Assembly (NCBI RefSeq): GCF_900104555.1
Contig: NZ_FNJU01000002.1
Location: forward strand, 310,001-374,000
Reading direction: 5' to 3'
Length of the DNA: 64,000 bases
From: Litchfieldia salsa
GTDB lineage: Bacteria > Bacillota > Bacilli > Bacillales > Bacillaceae_L
In this document: one piece after another, positions 33,861 through 42,537 of the stretch
How the letters are laid out: each line of letters begins with the position of its first letter
Position numbering within the stretch: the stretch's first letter is position 1
Program-made: the position numbers and the translations under genes
Notes under the pieces: generated by a model
Told to the model about the DNA's origin: nothing
The model's database searches: none
Seen by the model: only the letters and a program-made list of their open reading frames with translations

Positions 33861-33894
33861 GGCTATTTTCGCTTAGATTTCTGAGAAAACAGCC
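33861..33894. repeat. 34-bp internally deleted remnant of the 208-bp repeat
   Basis: Starts GGCTATTTTCGCTTAGATTT, like the left end of copies A and B (GGCTGTTTTCGTATAGATT), and ends TGAGAAAACAGCC, identical to their right end. The central 170 bases are missing. Confidence 0.7.
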
Positions 33895-33901
33895 TTCTAT
33901 T

Positions 33902-35305
33902 TCAACCATCCACTAGAGCATGGCCTTTTAGGGTAGGTAATATGATGTCAATTATTGTACCCTCCCCAACCTCACTTGCTAATTTTATTGAGCCCTTATG
34001 ATGCTCAATAATTTTAATTGTTGTCATCATTCCTAAACCTGTGCCCTTATCTTTTGTTGTATAAAATGGCAATCCAATCCGATTTAACAAATCCTCTGAA
34101 ATTCCACATCCTTGATCCACGATCTGAATGTGTATAGATTCTTCATTGAGTTTCATTAAATCAATTTGAATAACACCACCATCTCCCATTGATTCAATTG
34201 AGTTTTTAATTAAATTTATAAACGCTTGTTTTAGTTGATTTCTATCACAGATTATCATTGGAAGTGTGGATGTACTTACTTCAATTTGAATATGATTCAT
34301 TAGTGCTTGTGGCTGTAATAAATTCACAACATCCTCGATGATATCGATTATATTTTCAGTATACTTTTTCACTGCCTGGGGTTTCGCTAATAATAATAAC
34401 TCTCCAGTAATCTTCTCGATTCTATTAATTTCATCGACCATTATATCAAAATAACTTGCTTCTATCTCTTTCAATAAAGGTTCCATAAGCTGGAGAAAGC
34501 CTTTAAGTGACGTTAATGGATTTCGAATCTCATGAGCAATTGATGCTGACAACTGACCTACAGCCGATAGCTTCTCCGATTGTATTAATAATTGATCTTG
34601 TATCTTTTCTTTTGTAATATCTTTTGCTATACCATATACCCCAACAACCTTGCCATCAACGATAATTGGAATGTTGGTGACAGACACGTCAATTAGTTGG
34701 CCATTCTTATGTTGCGCTTGAGTTTCATAATGTTGGATCTCTCCTAGAACAGAGCGATTGAACTTTTCTGTTACCTCTTCTACATTTTTTTCGTTAACTA
34801 ATGGTTTATAGGATATATTCAGATACTCTTCACTTTTATACCCAAGTAATTCTTCCATTCCTTTATTTACACTTTGATAAAATCCATCTAAATTAAACGA
34901 GAATACAGCATCTGGATGATGTTCAAACAAAGAGAGATAATGCTGATCTTTCTTTGAATTTTCTCTTTTTTTCTCGGTTATATCCTGAAATAAAACTGAC
35001 AAACCGTTAGGAGAAGGATAGGCTCTTACACCAAACCATCTATCAAGTGGAGGGAAAAATGCATCAAAACTAACTGAACATTGTTCTGCAAAAGCTTTAT
35101 GATATTGTTCATAGAATATCAAATCAACTGCCTCCGGAAATTGGACCCAGATGTTTTCACCAACAAGATCTTCTTGATTTCGAAATAATAGTTTAGTTGC
35201 TATAGTGTTCACATATGTAAACTTCCAGTTTTCATCGACAGCAAAAAAACCGTCTGTTATTCTTTCTAATATATTATTCGTATATATTTCTGATAAGTTC
35301 ACCAT
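33902..35305 (-). CDS. soluble PAS-PAS sensor histidine kinase (KinA/KinE-like)
   Basis: Kinase of 467 residues without membrane segments. It has two PAS domains (about 8-110 and 120-235), a HisKA domain with phosphorylated His258 in SIAHEIRNPLTSLKGF, and an HATPase domain with DQGCGIS and GTGLGM boxes. The layout and H-box match the phosphorelay sporulation kinases, here of the cytoplasmic KinA type. No partner response regulator is adjacent. The AGGAGG is 3 bases from the ATG at 35305 and 6 from the following GTG (35302), so the true start may be the GTG. It is the second orphan kinase in the window with a near-identical H-box. Confidence 0.87.
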   Translation of the reverse strand: MVNLSEIYTNNILERITDGFFAVDENWKFTYVNTIATKLLFRNQEDLVGENIWVQFPEAVDLIFYEQYHKAFAEQCSVSFDAFFPPLDRWFGVRAYPSPNGLSVLFQDITEKKRENSKKDQHYLSLFEHHPDAVFSFNLDGFYQSVNKGMEELLGYKSEEYLNISYKPLVNEKNVEEVTEKFNRSVLGEIQHYETQAQHKNGQLIDVSVTNIPIIVDGKVVGVYGIAKDITKEKIQDQLLIQSEKLSAVGQLSASIAHEIRNPLTSLKGFLQLMEPLLKEIEASYFDIMVDEINRIEKITGELLLLAKPQAVKKYTENIIDIIEDVVNLLQPQALMNHIQIEVSTSTLPMIICDRNQLKQAFINLIKNSIESMGDGGVIQIDLMKLNEESIHIQIVDQGCGISEDLLNRIGLPFYTTKDKGTGLGMMTTIKIIEHHKGSIKLASEVGEGTIIDIILPTLKGHALVDG

Positions 35306-35461
35306 CTACCTCCTAAATGATTAACAACAAGCATAAAAAAATACACAGTTTAGACACAAATAGTATCTTTCGTTGTAAATTGCTAAAATCCTTTAATTTT
35401 TAATAGATTTTAAAATTTTTTACACAGTATTTGTTTTAACAAGATATTGTTAGTAGGAGGA

Positions 35462-36388
35462 TTAAATCGTTTCCTTACGAAGTGTTCTGTTTCTAAAAAT
35501 AGCAAGCCTTCTGTCTAACGTACCAGATCCTAGTAAAACACCTATTACAATGAATAAGAATCCTGAAACTTGGAGAATTGAAATTTTTTCATTTAAAAAG
35601 GTAACTGCTCCAATTAGAGAAAAGAATGGAATTAGGTTAATAAATATAGCTGATTCTGCTACTCCTATTTCCTGAATGGCTCTGTTATAAATCATATGCG
35701 AAATGCCTGTAGCAAAAATGGCTGAAGCGAAAAATATCAACCAAACTTCTAAACTTCCATTTCTCATCGAACTTAACCCATCCGGTTCAACAATAGTGCT
35801 TAGTATGAATAAGATAATTGAGCCAAATATCAGCATATATGCCGTCATAATTGTCGGGTCGAGTGTAGATGTTACCTTCTTAATCATAACAAAACTAAAT
35901 CCTTGTGTTGCAATGGATAGGAAGATAAAAAGATCTCCAATCGATATACCTGAAATATTACTCGCCCCATTAAGAATCACAAAACAAACTCCCGTGAAGC
36001 CAGTTGAAATTCCAATAGCCTTTGTAATTGTTAATTTATTTTTTAAGATAAGTGTAGCTAAAACTACTGATATTAGTGGGGATAATCCAAGGATTAGTCC
36101 AGCGTTTGAAGCTGAGGTTTTGGTGAGACCAATAGACAAGAAAAAATGATGTCCAACTACATTGAATAAAGAGGCAATAAATATATACCGAAGCTGTGTA
36201 AAGGATACCACTTTTACCTTCTTAAATGAAAAAAGAATGAGGAAGGCAACAATACCAGCAGTGAAAATACGGAAGGAGGTCATTGTAACAGGAGCAAAAG
36301 TTGTAACTAATATCTTGGTAGCAATAACATTAAGTCCCCACAACAATGTTACAAATAGAAGAGATGAATATATATAGATTTTTGACAA
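35462..36388 (-). CDS. EamA/DMT-family transporter
   Basis: Membrane protein of 308 residues with ten helices formed by two EamA repeats. The first contains TLLWGLNVIATKILV at the N-terminus; the second begins around FIFLSIATQGFSFVMIKK. Such proteins export amino acids or metabolites, and the substrate cannot be told. The start is TTG at 36388, with GGGGGA at normal spacing. Confidence 0.85.
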   Translation of the reverse strand: MSKIYIYSSLLFVTLLWGLNVIATKILVTTFAPVTMTSFRIFTAGIVAFLILFSFKKVKVVSFTQLRYIFIASLFNVVGHHFFLSIGLTKTSASNAGLILGLSPLISVVLATLILKNKLTITKAIGISTGFTGVCFVILNGASNISGISIGDLFIFLSIATQGFSFVMIKKVTSTLDPTIMTAYMLIFGSIILFILSTIVEPDGLSSMRNGSLEVWLIFFASAIFATGISHMIYNRAIQEIGVAESAIFINLIPFFSLIGAVTFLNEKISILQVSGFLFIVIGVLLGSGTLDRRLAIFRNRTLRKETI

Positions 36389-36538
36389 AGGAAATCCCCC
36401 AATTAAAAACCAATAGAACGTTACAATATATCTAAACTAGAGAGATTAGGATATTTATAAACAGGATGAATGGTCTTTTTTAAATATAATAATTGATAAT
36501 ATCAGAAATCCTTTAAAGTATCAAAATATTGAAAGACC

Positions 36539-36577
36539 AAAAGGAAAGCTGTCAAGTGAATACAGCTTCCCCTTTTT
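36539..36577 (-). terminator. terminator of the aldo/keto reductase gene
   Basis: AAGCTGT and ACAGCTT pair, extended by GG/CC and A-U pairs, with U-tracts on both strands. It begins 8 bases after the stop at 36585. Confidence 0.75.
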
Positions 36578-36584
36578 AATATAT

Positions 36585-37559
36585 TTATCTCAGAGGAGAA
36601 AAACCTTTAATTTCCTCAAGAATAACTTCAATTTGTTTTAACACCTCAGAATCTAACTTTATTCCGACAGCTTTCACGTTTTCTTCAATTTGTTGCGGTC
36701 GACTTGCTCCGATAATCGCAGAGCTTACCCCAGGTTTTCTTAAAATCCAAGCAAGAGCTAACTGACTTAATGAAAGATTTTGCTCGGATGCTAGGTTATT
36801 TAATTTTTCAACACACTCAAGGACGTCATTACGGAAATAACTGTTAATCACTCCATTAGTCGTATCATTTGCTGCTCGACTATCTAAAGGTTTGTCAGCA
36901 TTTGGTTTGTATTTACCGGTCAACACTCCCTGAGCTAATGGTGAAAACACCACTTGTCCAATTCCAGATTGCTCGCAAACAGGAAGTACATCTTCTTCAA
37001 TATATCGTTCAATCATGTTATAGATTGGTTGATTTGAAATGATTGGTCTTAGGTGCTCTGCTTTTTGAATTCCGACTGCCTTTTCAATTTGCGAACCAGT
37101 CCATTCACTTACTCCTGCGTATAAAATCTTTCCTTGAATTACTAAATCATGAAGTGCATATAATGTTTCTTCCATCGGCACGTTTGGATCGAATCGATGA
37201 CATTGGTATAAATCGATATAATCTAGACCAAGACGTTTTAAACTTGCATCACATTGTTCAATAATATGTTTCCGTGAAAGCCCTTTGTCATTTGGCCCAT
37301 CCCCCATAGGGAAAAACAGCTTTGTTGCAACCACATAACTATTTCGAGAATACGCTTTCAATGCTTCGCCTAAAACCACTTCTGCTTGACCATTTTCATA
37401 GGCATTTGCTGTATCAAAAAAGTTAATTCCTAGTTCATATGCTTTATGAATACAATCATGTGCAGTTTGGTCTCCAACAGCCTTTCCGTATGTTAACCAA
37501 CTTCCCAGCCCAATTTCACTAACCTTTAATCCACTATTACCTAACCTGCGGTATTGCAC
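36585..37559 (-). CDS. aldo/keto reductase
   Basis: NADPH-dependent oxidoreductase of 324 residues, TIM-barrel fold. GLGSWLTYG, NFFDTANAYENGQAE (catalytic Asp and Tyr), VVATKLF (Lys) and LYQCHRFD (His) are all visible. The similarity is to the Kv-beta/YghZ-like branch (contains GVSEWTGSQI). It reduces aldehydes, but the substrate is unknown. The probable start is GTG at 37559 after AAGGGGG; a longer frame to 37586 lacks a ribosome site. Confidence 0.92.
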   Translation of the reverse strand: MQYRRLGNSGLKVSEIGLGSWLTYGKAVGDQTAHDCIHKAYELGINFFDTANAYENGQAEVVLGEALKAYSRNSYVVATKLFFPMGDGPNDKGLSRKHIIEQCDASLKRLGLDYIDLYQCHRFDPNVPMEETLYALHDLVIQGKILYAGVSEWTGSQIEKAVGIQKAEHLRPIISNQPIYNMIERYIEEDVLPVCEQSGIGQVVFSPLAQGVLTGKYKPNADKPLDSRAANDTTNGVINSYFRNDVLECVEKLNNLASEQNLSLSQLALAWILRKPGVSSAIIGASRPQQIEENVKAVGIKLDSEVLKQIEVILEEIKGFSPLR

Positions 37560-37674
37560 GGTTATAACCCCCTTGGATAAACTCAATTGTTAAAACTATG
37601 TTATTTATTATACCTCACCTTAATGAATAAATAAAATATTAACAAAAACATTAATCATACTACTAAAAGAATGT

Positions 37675-38232
37675 TTAGTTATAATTCTTATAATAAATAA
37701 GATGATCAGTCCATTCATTATTTTCATAAATGAACCCTTTTCTTATACACTCAAACTCCATACCTACTTTTTCAGCAAGTTTAATAGAAGGGATATTATC
37801 GATATTAATATGAGCTTCAACCCGGTGAAATTTTAACTTCCTAAAACTAAATTCTAAAACCCCACGGACTGCTTCCTCTCCAAATCCTCTGTTCCAGAAT
37901 TGATTATGAATCGTATAACCAATTCTTGCCCATTCAAAATTATCTCTCATGAGAGTAGATAAATCAATCACACCAAGGTGAGTCCCTTTTTCTTTATGAA
38001 AGATTCCAAAAATGTATTCAACATCATTACTCGCAAGTTTTTTATGTTTTTCTACTAAAGATTGAAACCAAACGTTGGTGCATACGCTCATATCCACGAT
38101 TCCTTCATCATACTTATTTTGTGATGATAACCTATTAGTATATTGACTATACCAATTATTAAAATCATCATTTTTGTAAGGTCTTATGACCAACCTTTCA
38201 GTTTCAGCAATCAATTCTTTTCCTTTTACCAT
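37675..38232 (-). CDS. GNAT-family N-acetyltransferase (RimJ/RimL-like)
   Basis: Acetyltransferase of 185 residues with TERLVIRPYKNDDF at the N-terminus, the acetyl-CoA loop around NRGFGEEAVRGVLEF, and the C-terminal strand pair VEAHINIDNIPSIKLAEKVG. RimJ/RimL-like enzymes acetylate protein N-termini or small amines. GGAGG precedes the ATG. Single-gene unit. Confidence 0.9.
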   Translation of the reverse strand: MVKGKELIAETERLVIRPYKNDDFNNWYSQYTNRLSSQNKYDEGIVDMSVCTNVWFQSLVEKHKKLASNDVEYIFGIFHKEKGTHLGVIDLSTLMRDNFEWARIGYTIHNQFWNRGFGEEAVRGVLEFSFRKLKFHRVEAHINIDNIPSIKLAEKVGMEFECIRKGFIYENNEWTDHLIYYKNYN

Positions 38233-38547
38233 TTATAATATTCCTCCATCTATACTAGAATCGAATCATAGGTTTCAAATTATGGATAAGGTGATTATTC
38301 CAATTTAGTCCGAAAGCGGTTTACCTTTTTTCCTATACTTTTAGTAGAGTTTAAAGAAATACCAATTCTAATTTATGGGGATACTACCATCTATTGGAAT
38401 TGGACAAAGCGAACACCCTGACCGGTAGTTTTGTTTAATAGAAGCAACCTCTATTAGAGATATAATAGTTTAAAATAGCCAATACCTCAGTCTCAAATGG
38501 AAAAAAAGAACCAAAGCTTTCACTATGATTCTTTTACTATAACTATG
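38233..38547. other. 315-base intergenic region
   Basis: It holds no gene I can support. A 7-bp stem CCAATTC/GAATTGG spans about 38360-38403. A weak terminator for the carbamoylase gene (AAAAGAA with TTCTTTT, U-tract on the minus strand) is at about 38503-38536. Most of the rest is AT-rich and featureless. Confidence 0.5.
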
Positions 38548-39783
38548 TTACTCTTCATTCGCTAATTTCAACACCGCTTTATATAACACTTCTGCCCCAA
38601 TACCTAGGTCTTCTTTGTCTGACCATTCTTTAGGATTGTGACTAATCCCATCCTTTGACCGAACAAAAATCATACCCATTTCTGAAGCTCTAGACATAAT
38701 CATTGCATCATGCCCTGCTCCACTAGGCAATTCAATGGGTTTAATTCCTAATTCTGATACCGAATCATAGATAGCGCCCTTTAGTGCATCTGAACAAATC
38801 GCTGAAGGAAGACGATGTAAATCTTCTATTACAAATTCAATTTCCCTAGTGTTACATACAATGGATATTTCCTCATGTAGTTGTTTCTCTACCTTTTGAA
38901 GAACTTCCATAGATAAATCTCGTAAATCAATGGTGAATTCTACTTCACTCGGAATAATATTAACACCTCCAGGTTCTGCTGAAATTCTCCCTACCGTTAT
39001 AACAGTCCGTTCTTGTAGTTTCGCAAGTTCCTCTAATTTCGTTAAGATAATAGCTGCAGCAGCCAAGGGATCTTTTCTTAACCACATTGGGGTTGTACCA
39101 GCATGACCAGCTTCCCCTTTTAGTTTTACTTTTAACCAAGTAACGCCAACTATGCCACTTACTATACCGACAGGAAGATTCTCCTGCTCAAGGATCTTGC
39201 CTTGTTCAATATGAAGCTCTAAATATCCTTTTATTGTACTTGGATCCCTCTTAACATCCTTAACTTCAGATAGATTGTATCCAAATTTCTCCATTGCTGT
39301 AGCGATCGAGACACCATTTTGATCAATACTTTCAGTTAATTCATGATCACTAAGTTGTCCAATCAGCGCTGAACTCCCCAACATTCCCGTTGAGAACCTC
39401 GCTCCTTCCTCATCCGTAAACGACACAACCTCTACAGGATGAATAGTTGTTTTGTTTTGCTCATGAAGAGTATGTAAAACCTCGATACCTGTTAATACAC
39501 CAGCAGGACCATCGAAGATACCACCATTGAAAACACTATCAATATGAGAACCAATCATAACAGCAGGTGCCTTGGGATTCTGTCCTTCTTTTCTACCAAA
39601 TAAGTTTCCAATCGCATCTTCCCATACTCGTAGTCCAGCATTCTCCATATATTGTTTCACTAACTTCTTAGCTTCTCTTTCTGACTCAGTGAAAGATAAG
39701 CGAGTAATTCCACCTTTAGGATCTTCTCCAATTTGACCAAGCTCCTGAATATTCGACCACAGTCGTTCTTGATTTATATTCAA
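38548..39783 (-). CDS. M20-family amidase/carbamoylase (hydantoinase-carbamoylase family)
   Basis: Zinc-dependent enzyme of 411 residues hydrolysing N-carbamoyl amino acids or allantoate-type ureido compounds. Metal ligands are in place: GSHIDSV, GIFDG, TDEEGARF, LHIEQG and GISHNP. GEAGHAGTTPM in the dimerisation domain is typical. The start is TTG at 39783, 8 bases after AAAGGAG; the longer frame begins inside that site. An EamA transporter gene lies about 100 bases upstream on the same strand and may export or import its product. Confidence 0.9.
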   Translation of the reverse strand: MNINQERLWSNIQELGQIGEDPKGGITRLSFTESEREAKKLVKQYMENAGLRVWEDAIGNLFGRKEGQNPKAPAVMIGSHIDSVFNGGIFDGPAGVLTGIEVLHTLHEQNKTTIHPVEVVSFTDEEGARFSTGMLGSSALIGQLSDHELTESIDQNGVSIATAMEKFGYNLSEVKDVKRDPSTIKGYLELHIEQGKILEQENLPVGIVSGIVGVTWLKVKLKGEAGHAGTTPMWLRKDPLAAAAIILTKLEELAKLQERTVITVGRISAEPGGVNIIPSEVEFTIDLRDLSMEVLQKVEKQLHEEISIVCNTREIEFVIEDLHRLPSAICSDALKGAIYDSVSELGIKPIELPSGAGHDAMIMSRASEMGMIFVRSKDGISHNPKEWSDKEDLGIGAEVLYKAVLKLANEE

Positions 39784-39888
39784 TATTTTCACTCCTTTCA
39801 TCTACCTTGCCACACTGTATTCATCATAATATTTATTGAAGTCCCTTGTAAATATTAATAGTCACCCATGCTATATTCGATAAGCAAC

Positions 39889-40842
39889 TTATTTACTACT
39901 TTTCACTTGTAGTGACCGTTTCTTTATTAAATGAGTCCCCACATTACTAATCCTCTTTATTAAAATTTTCAATCCCGAAAAATTTACTAGAACAACTCCA
40001 ATTATAATTGTTATAACTCCAACCCACATAAAGCCAGACATTTTTTCTTGGTAAAAAACAACACCTAATACAATTGCAATTAGTGGGGATATATAAAGCC
40101 ATGTCGATGGAAATAAAGGATCTGTCTTAGCAACAAGCCAATAATAAAGACTATGTCCTATCATAGAACCAAAAATAATTAAATAAACTAATGATCCTAT
40201 AGAATTCCAAGACCCCAATGACTCTAGTGTCATCGTTTCTGTAAAAAATGATAACAGTATCAGCATTAATCCTCCTATAACCATTTGAGCTGCATTTAAT
40301 GCAATGGGAGAAGTCTCTTTGAAACGAACAATAACGTTCCTTGAATAAAGGGTGCCACTCGCATAACCAATTTCTCCTATTAATATAAGTACACACCCAA
40401 TAAACCAAAACAAGCTTACCTCAAAAGAAAAACTAGGGAGTAGTAATACAATGACTCCAATAAAACCAATTAAACAACCTAATATTGCCAATTTAGAGGT
40501 TTTATATCGTAAAACAAATTTTCCAAGCAACAAGATCATAATAGGGCCAGTAGCTGATAATATGGCTGCAATTCCTGAAGAAATGTATTGCTCTGCCCAA
40601 TAGAGAGTTGCAAATGTTCCGAAGGTTAAGCAGAATCCTGTTATAACCATCTCTTTTTGGAATAAAAGTGATAATCTAGCTTTCTTCTTAAAAAACAGAA
40701 CAGAATAAATAATCACCCCGGCAAGAAAAAACCTTAGTCCTGCAGACATAAACGGTGCTGCACCAGCATCAATTCCTATCTTAATTGCCAAAAACGTTGT
40801 TCCAAAGATAAAGCACATCACAGTATAACCAATAATAATCAT
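39889..40842 (-). CDS. EamA/DMT-family transporter, likely target of the divergent MocR regulator
   Basis: Membrane protein of 317 residues with ten helices: the first EamA repeat opens with FIFGTTFLAIKIGIDAG, the second with IGEIGYASGTLYSRNVI. Substrate unknown. AAAGGAGAGG precedes the ATG. It is divergent from a MocR regulator with 108 bases between that carry repeated AGAACAGAT sites, a common arrangement where the regulator controls the exporter. It also lies upstream of the carbamoylase, suggesting an amino-acid-related role. Confidence 0.87.
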   Translation of the reverse strand: MIIIGYTVMCFIFGTTFLAIKIGIDAGAAPFMSAGLRFFLAGVIIYSVLFFKKKARLSLLFQKEMVITGFCLTFGTFATLYWAEQYISSGIAAILSATGPIMILLLGKFVLRYKTSKLAILGCLIGFIGVIVLLLPSFSFEVSLFWFIGCVLILIGEIGYASGTLYSRNVIVRFKETSPIALNAAQMVIGGLMLILLSFFTETMTLESLGSWNSIGSLVYLIIFGSMIGHSLYYWLVAKTDPLFPSTWLYISPLIAIVLGVVFYQEKMSGFMWVGVITIIIGVVLVNFSGLKILIKRISNVGTHLIKKRSLQVKSSK

Positions 40843-40882
40843 AGAATCCTCTCCTTTCTCCCCATCATAACTGGCAATACAT

Positions 40883-40925
40883 AGAACAGATGATAAAAAC
40901 AGAACAGATTGAAAATTTATCTGTT
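40883..40925. promoter_or_regulatory. MocR-type operator: two direct repeats and one inverted copy
   Basis: AGAACAGAT occurs at 40883-40891 and 40901-40909 (18-base period), and an inverted ATCTGTT at 40919-40925. MocR/GabR/PdxR regulators bind such direct repeats. They lie between the divergent EamA gene and the regulator, around a likely TTGAAA -35. Confidence 0.6.
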
Positions 40926-40950
40926 AAAATGATTTAAAAGGAGGGAGTCT

Positions 40951-42363
40951 ATGAAGAGTTCACATCGTAAGAGTAGGTCGGTTTATCTTTATGAAGAAGT
41001 ATATAATTACATTCAAACTCGTATGGAAAGAGGAGAGTGGAAAAAAGGTGACAAACTGCCCTCTATTCGTGAGCTTTCTTCTATACTCCAAGTTCACCGT
41101 TTGACCGTTTTCAAGGCATATCAGCAATTAAAAATTGACAAAAAGGTAACCGTAAAAGATAAATCCGGATATTATATATTGGATCATTCACCATTGATCA
41201 CTCTTCAAACAGATGATCATATTCAAAACGCGTTCTTACATAAAAGTACATTGTCAGAAATTCATCAAATCCCGGTAAAGTTTCAATTTTCACAAGCTCT
41301 TATCGATCCCAACCTTTTGCCAAATCGTTATTTCTCTGAATATGTGAAGAAGGTTTTTGACTTATATCCAAAAGTACTTGGGACGTATTCAACAGTACAG
41401 GGAGATGAAGAGCTTAGAGAAACATTAGCAAACTACTTCAGAAAAAAACATAATTTACATGTAGAACCAGAAGAATTATTAATTACATCTGGTTCACAAC
41501 AAGCGATAAACTTAATTGCACATTCATTAATCAAACCAAGAGACACAGTTCTTATGGAAAGGCCAACCTATAGTGCAGCCATTGATATATTCCGAGGTCA
41601 AGGTGCCAACATCTTGACTGTTGATATTTATCAAAATGGATATAACATGGACATCGTAGAACAACTTATGAAAAAGCATAAACCACGTCTTTTTTATCTA
41701 AATCCGACCTTTCATAACCCAACAGGATATACCGTGCCAACCGAACAGCGTAAGCAATTGGTAGAGCTTGCTGAAAAATATAAGTGTTTACTTGTAGAAG
41801 ATGATCCCTTTCATGATATCTACTTTGATAAAGCACCTCCTGCCCCTCTGTTCACATATGATTCAAGTGGATATGTCATGTATATTAGTAGTTATAGTAA
41901 ATATGTGGCACCTGGTTTGCGGATTGGCGTAGTTGCAAGCAGGCAGCCACTCATGAAGATTCTTCTAACTGCAAAATCTTTAGCTGACAATGGAACACCC
42001 TTACTAAACCAAAAAATGTTTCTCCATTATTTCACCTCAGAAAGAATGCAGCAGCATCTAGAAAAACTAAGAATCGCGTTGCAGATACGAAAAGAGATTA
42101 TGGAAGATGCTCTATCTCAAAGTGAATTAAAATGGGTAAGTCCAAATGGAGGGTTAAATTTGTGGGTAAAGCTACCTTCAAATATAGATTCAATGGCATT
42201 ACTATCAAAGTGTGTGGAGCAATCTGTTTCATTTGTTCCAGGACATATCTGTGATTCTAGGAATCAATTACACTCATGGATTAGATTAAGCTATTCATTT
42301 GCGAGTGAGAAGGATTTAAAAGAAGGGATAGAAAAGCTTTGTTATTGCTTAAGAACTCTTTAA
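40951..42363 (+). CDS. MocR-family regulator (GntR HTH fused to aminotransferase fold)
   Basis: Regulator of 470 residues. The GntR winged helix occupies the first 75 residues (GDKLPSIRELSSILQVHR), then a linker and a class I aminotransferase-like domain that binds PLP: the Schiff-base Lys lies in SSYSKYVAPGLRIG, with NPTFHNPTG and DDPFHDIYF upstream. MocR proteins sense amino acids or vitamins through PLP (GabR, PdxR are examples). An AGGAGG site precedes the ATG. It probably regulates itself and the divergent transporter gene. Confidence 0.92.
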   Translation: MKSSHRKSRSVYLYEEVYNYIQTRMERGEWKKGDKLPSIRELSSILQVHRLTVFKAYQQLKIDKKVTVKDKSGYYILDHSPLITLQTDDHIQNAFLHKSTLSEIHQIPVKFQFSQALIDPNLLPNRYFSEYVKKVFDLYPKVLGTYSTVQGDEELRETLANYFRKKHNLHVEPEELLITSGSQQAINLIAHSLIKPRDTVLMERPTYSAAIDIFRGQGANILTVDIYQNGYNMDIVEQLMKKHKPRLFYLNPTFHNPTGYTVPTEQRKQLVELAEKYKCLLVEDDPFHDIYFDKAPPAPLFTYDSSGYVMYISSYSKYVAPGLRIGVVASRQPLMKILLTAKSLADNGTPLLNQKMFLHYFTSERMQQHLEKLRIALQIRKEIMEDALSQSELKWVSPNGGLNLWVKLPSNIDSMALLSKCVEQSVSFVPGHICDSRNQLHSWIRLSYSFASEKDLKEGIEKLCYCLRTL

Positions 42364-42418
42364 AACAATTACCTTCTTTACTTTACTAAAGTGTTCTAAT
42401 TTTATCGTTACATAACCT

Positions 42419-42454
42419 AGTAGAGAGAACATAAGTATTAATGTTCTCTCTACT
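42419..42454 (+). terminator. long perfect hairpin after the MocR gene
   Basis: AGTAGAGAGAACAT (42419-42432) and ATGTTCTCTCTACT (42441-42454) form a 14-bp perfect stem. The 3' tail is only partly U-rich, so termination is likely but not certain. Confidence 0.65.
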
Positions 42455-42496
42455 TACTTATCATATAGCAGGAGTAGCTATCCTATTCTATCCAAA

Positions 42497-42529
42497 GAAA
42501 AAAAGAGGAGAGGGTACCTCTCCTCTTTA
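42497..42529 (-). terminator. terminator of scrB
   Basis: AAAGAGGAGAGG pairs with CCTCTCCTCTTT around a 3-base loop; on the minus strand seven U follow. Confidence 0.9.
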
Positions 42530-42537
42530 TCCTACAT

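Noticed and set aside
33639-33884. 81-residue plus-strand frame
   Set aside because: It is pyrimidine-rich low-complexity sequence running through a terminator and the repeat remnant.
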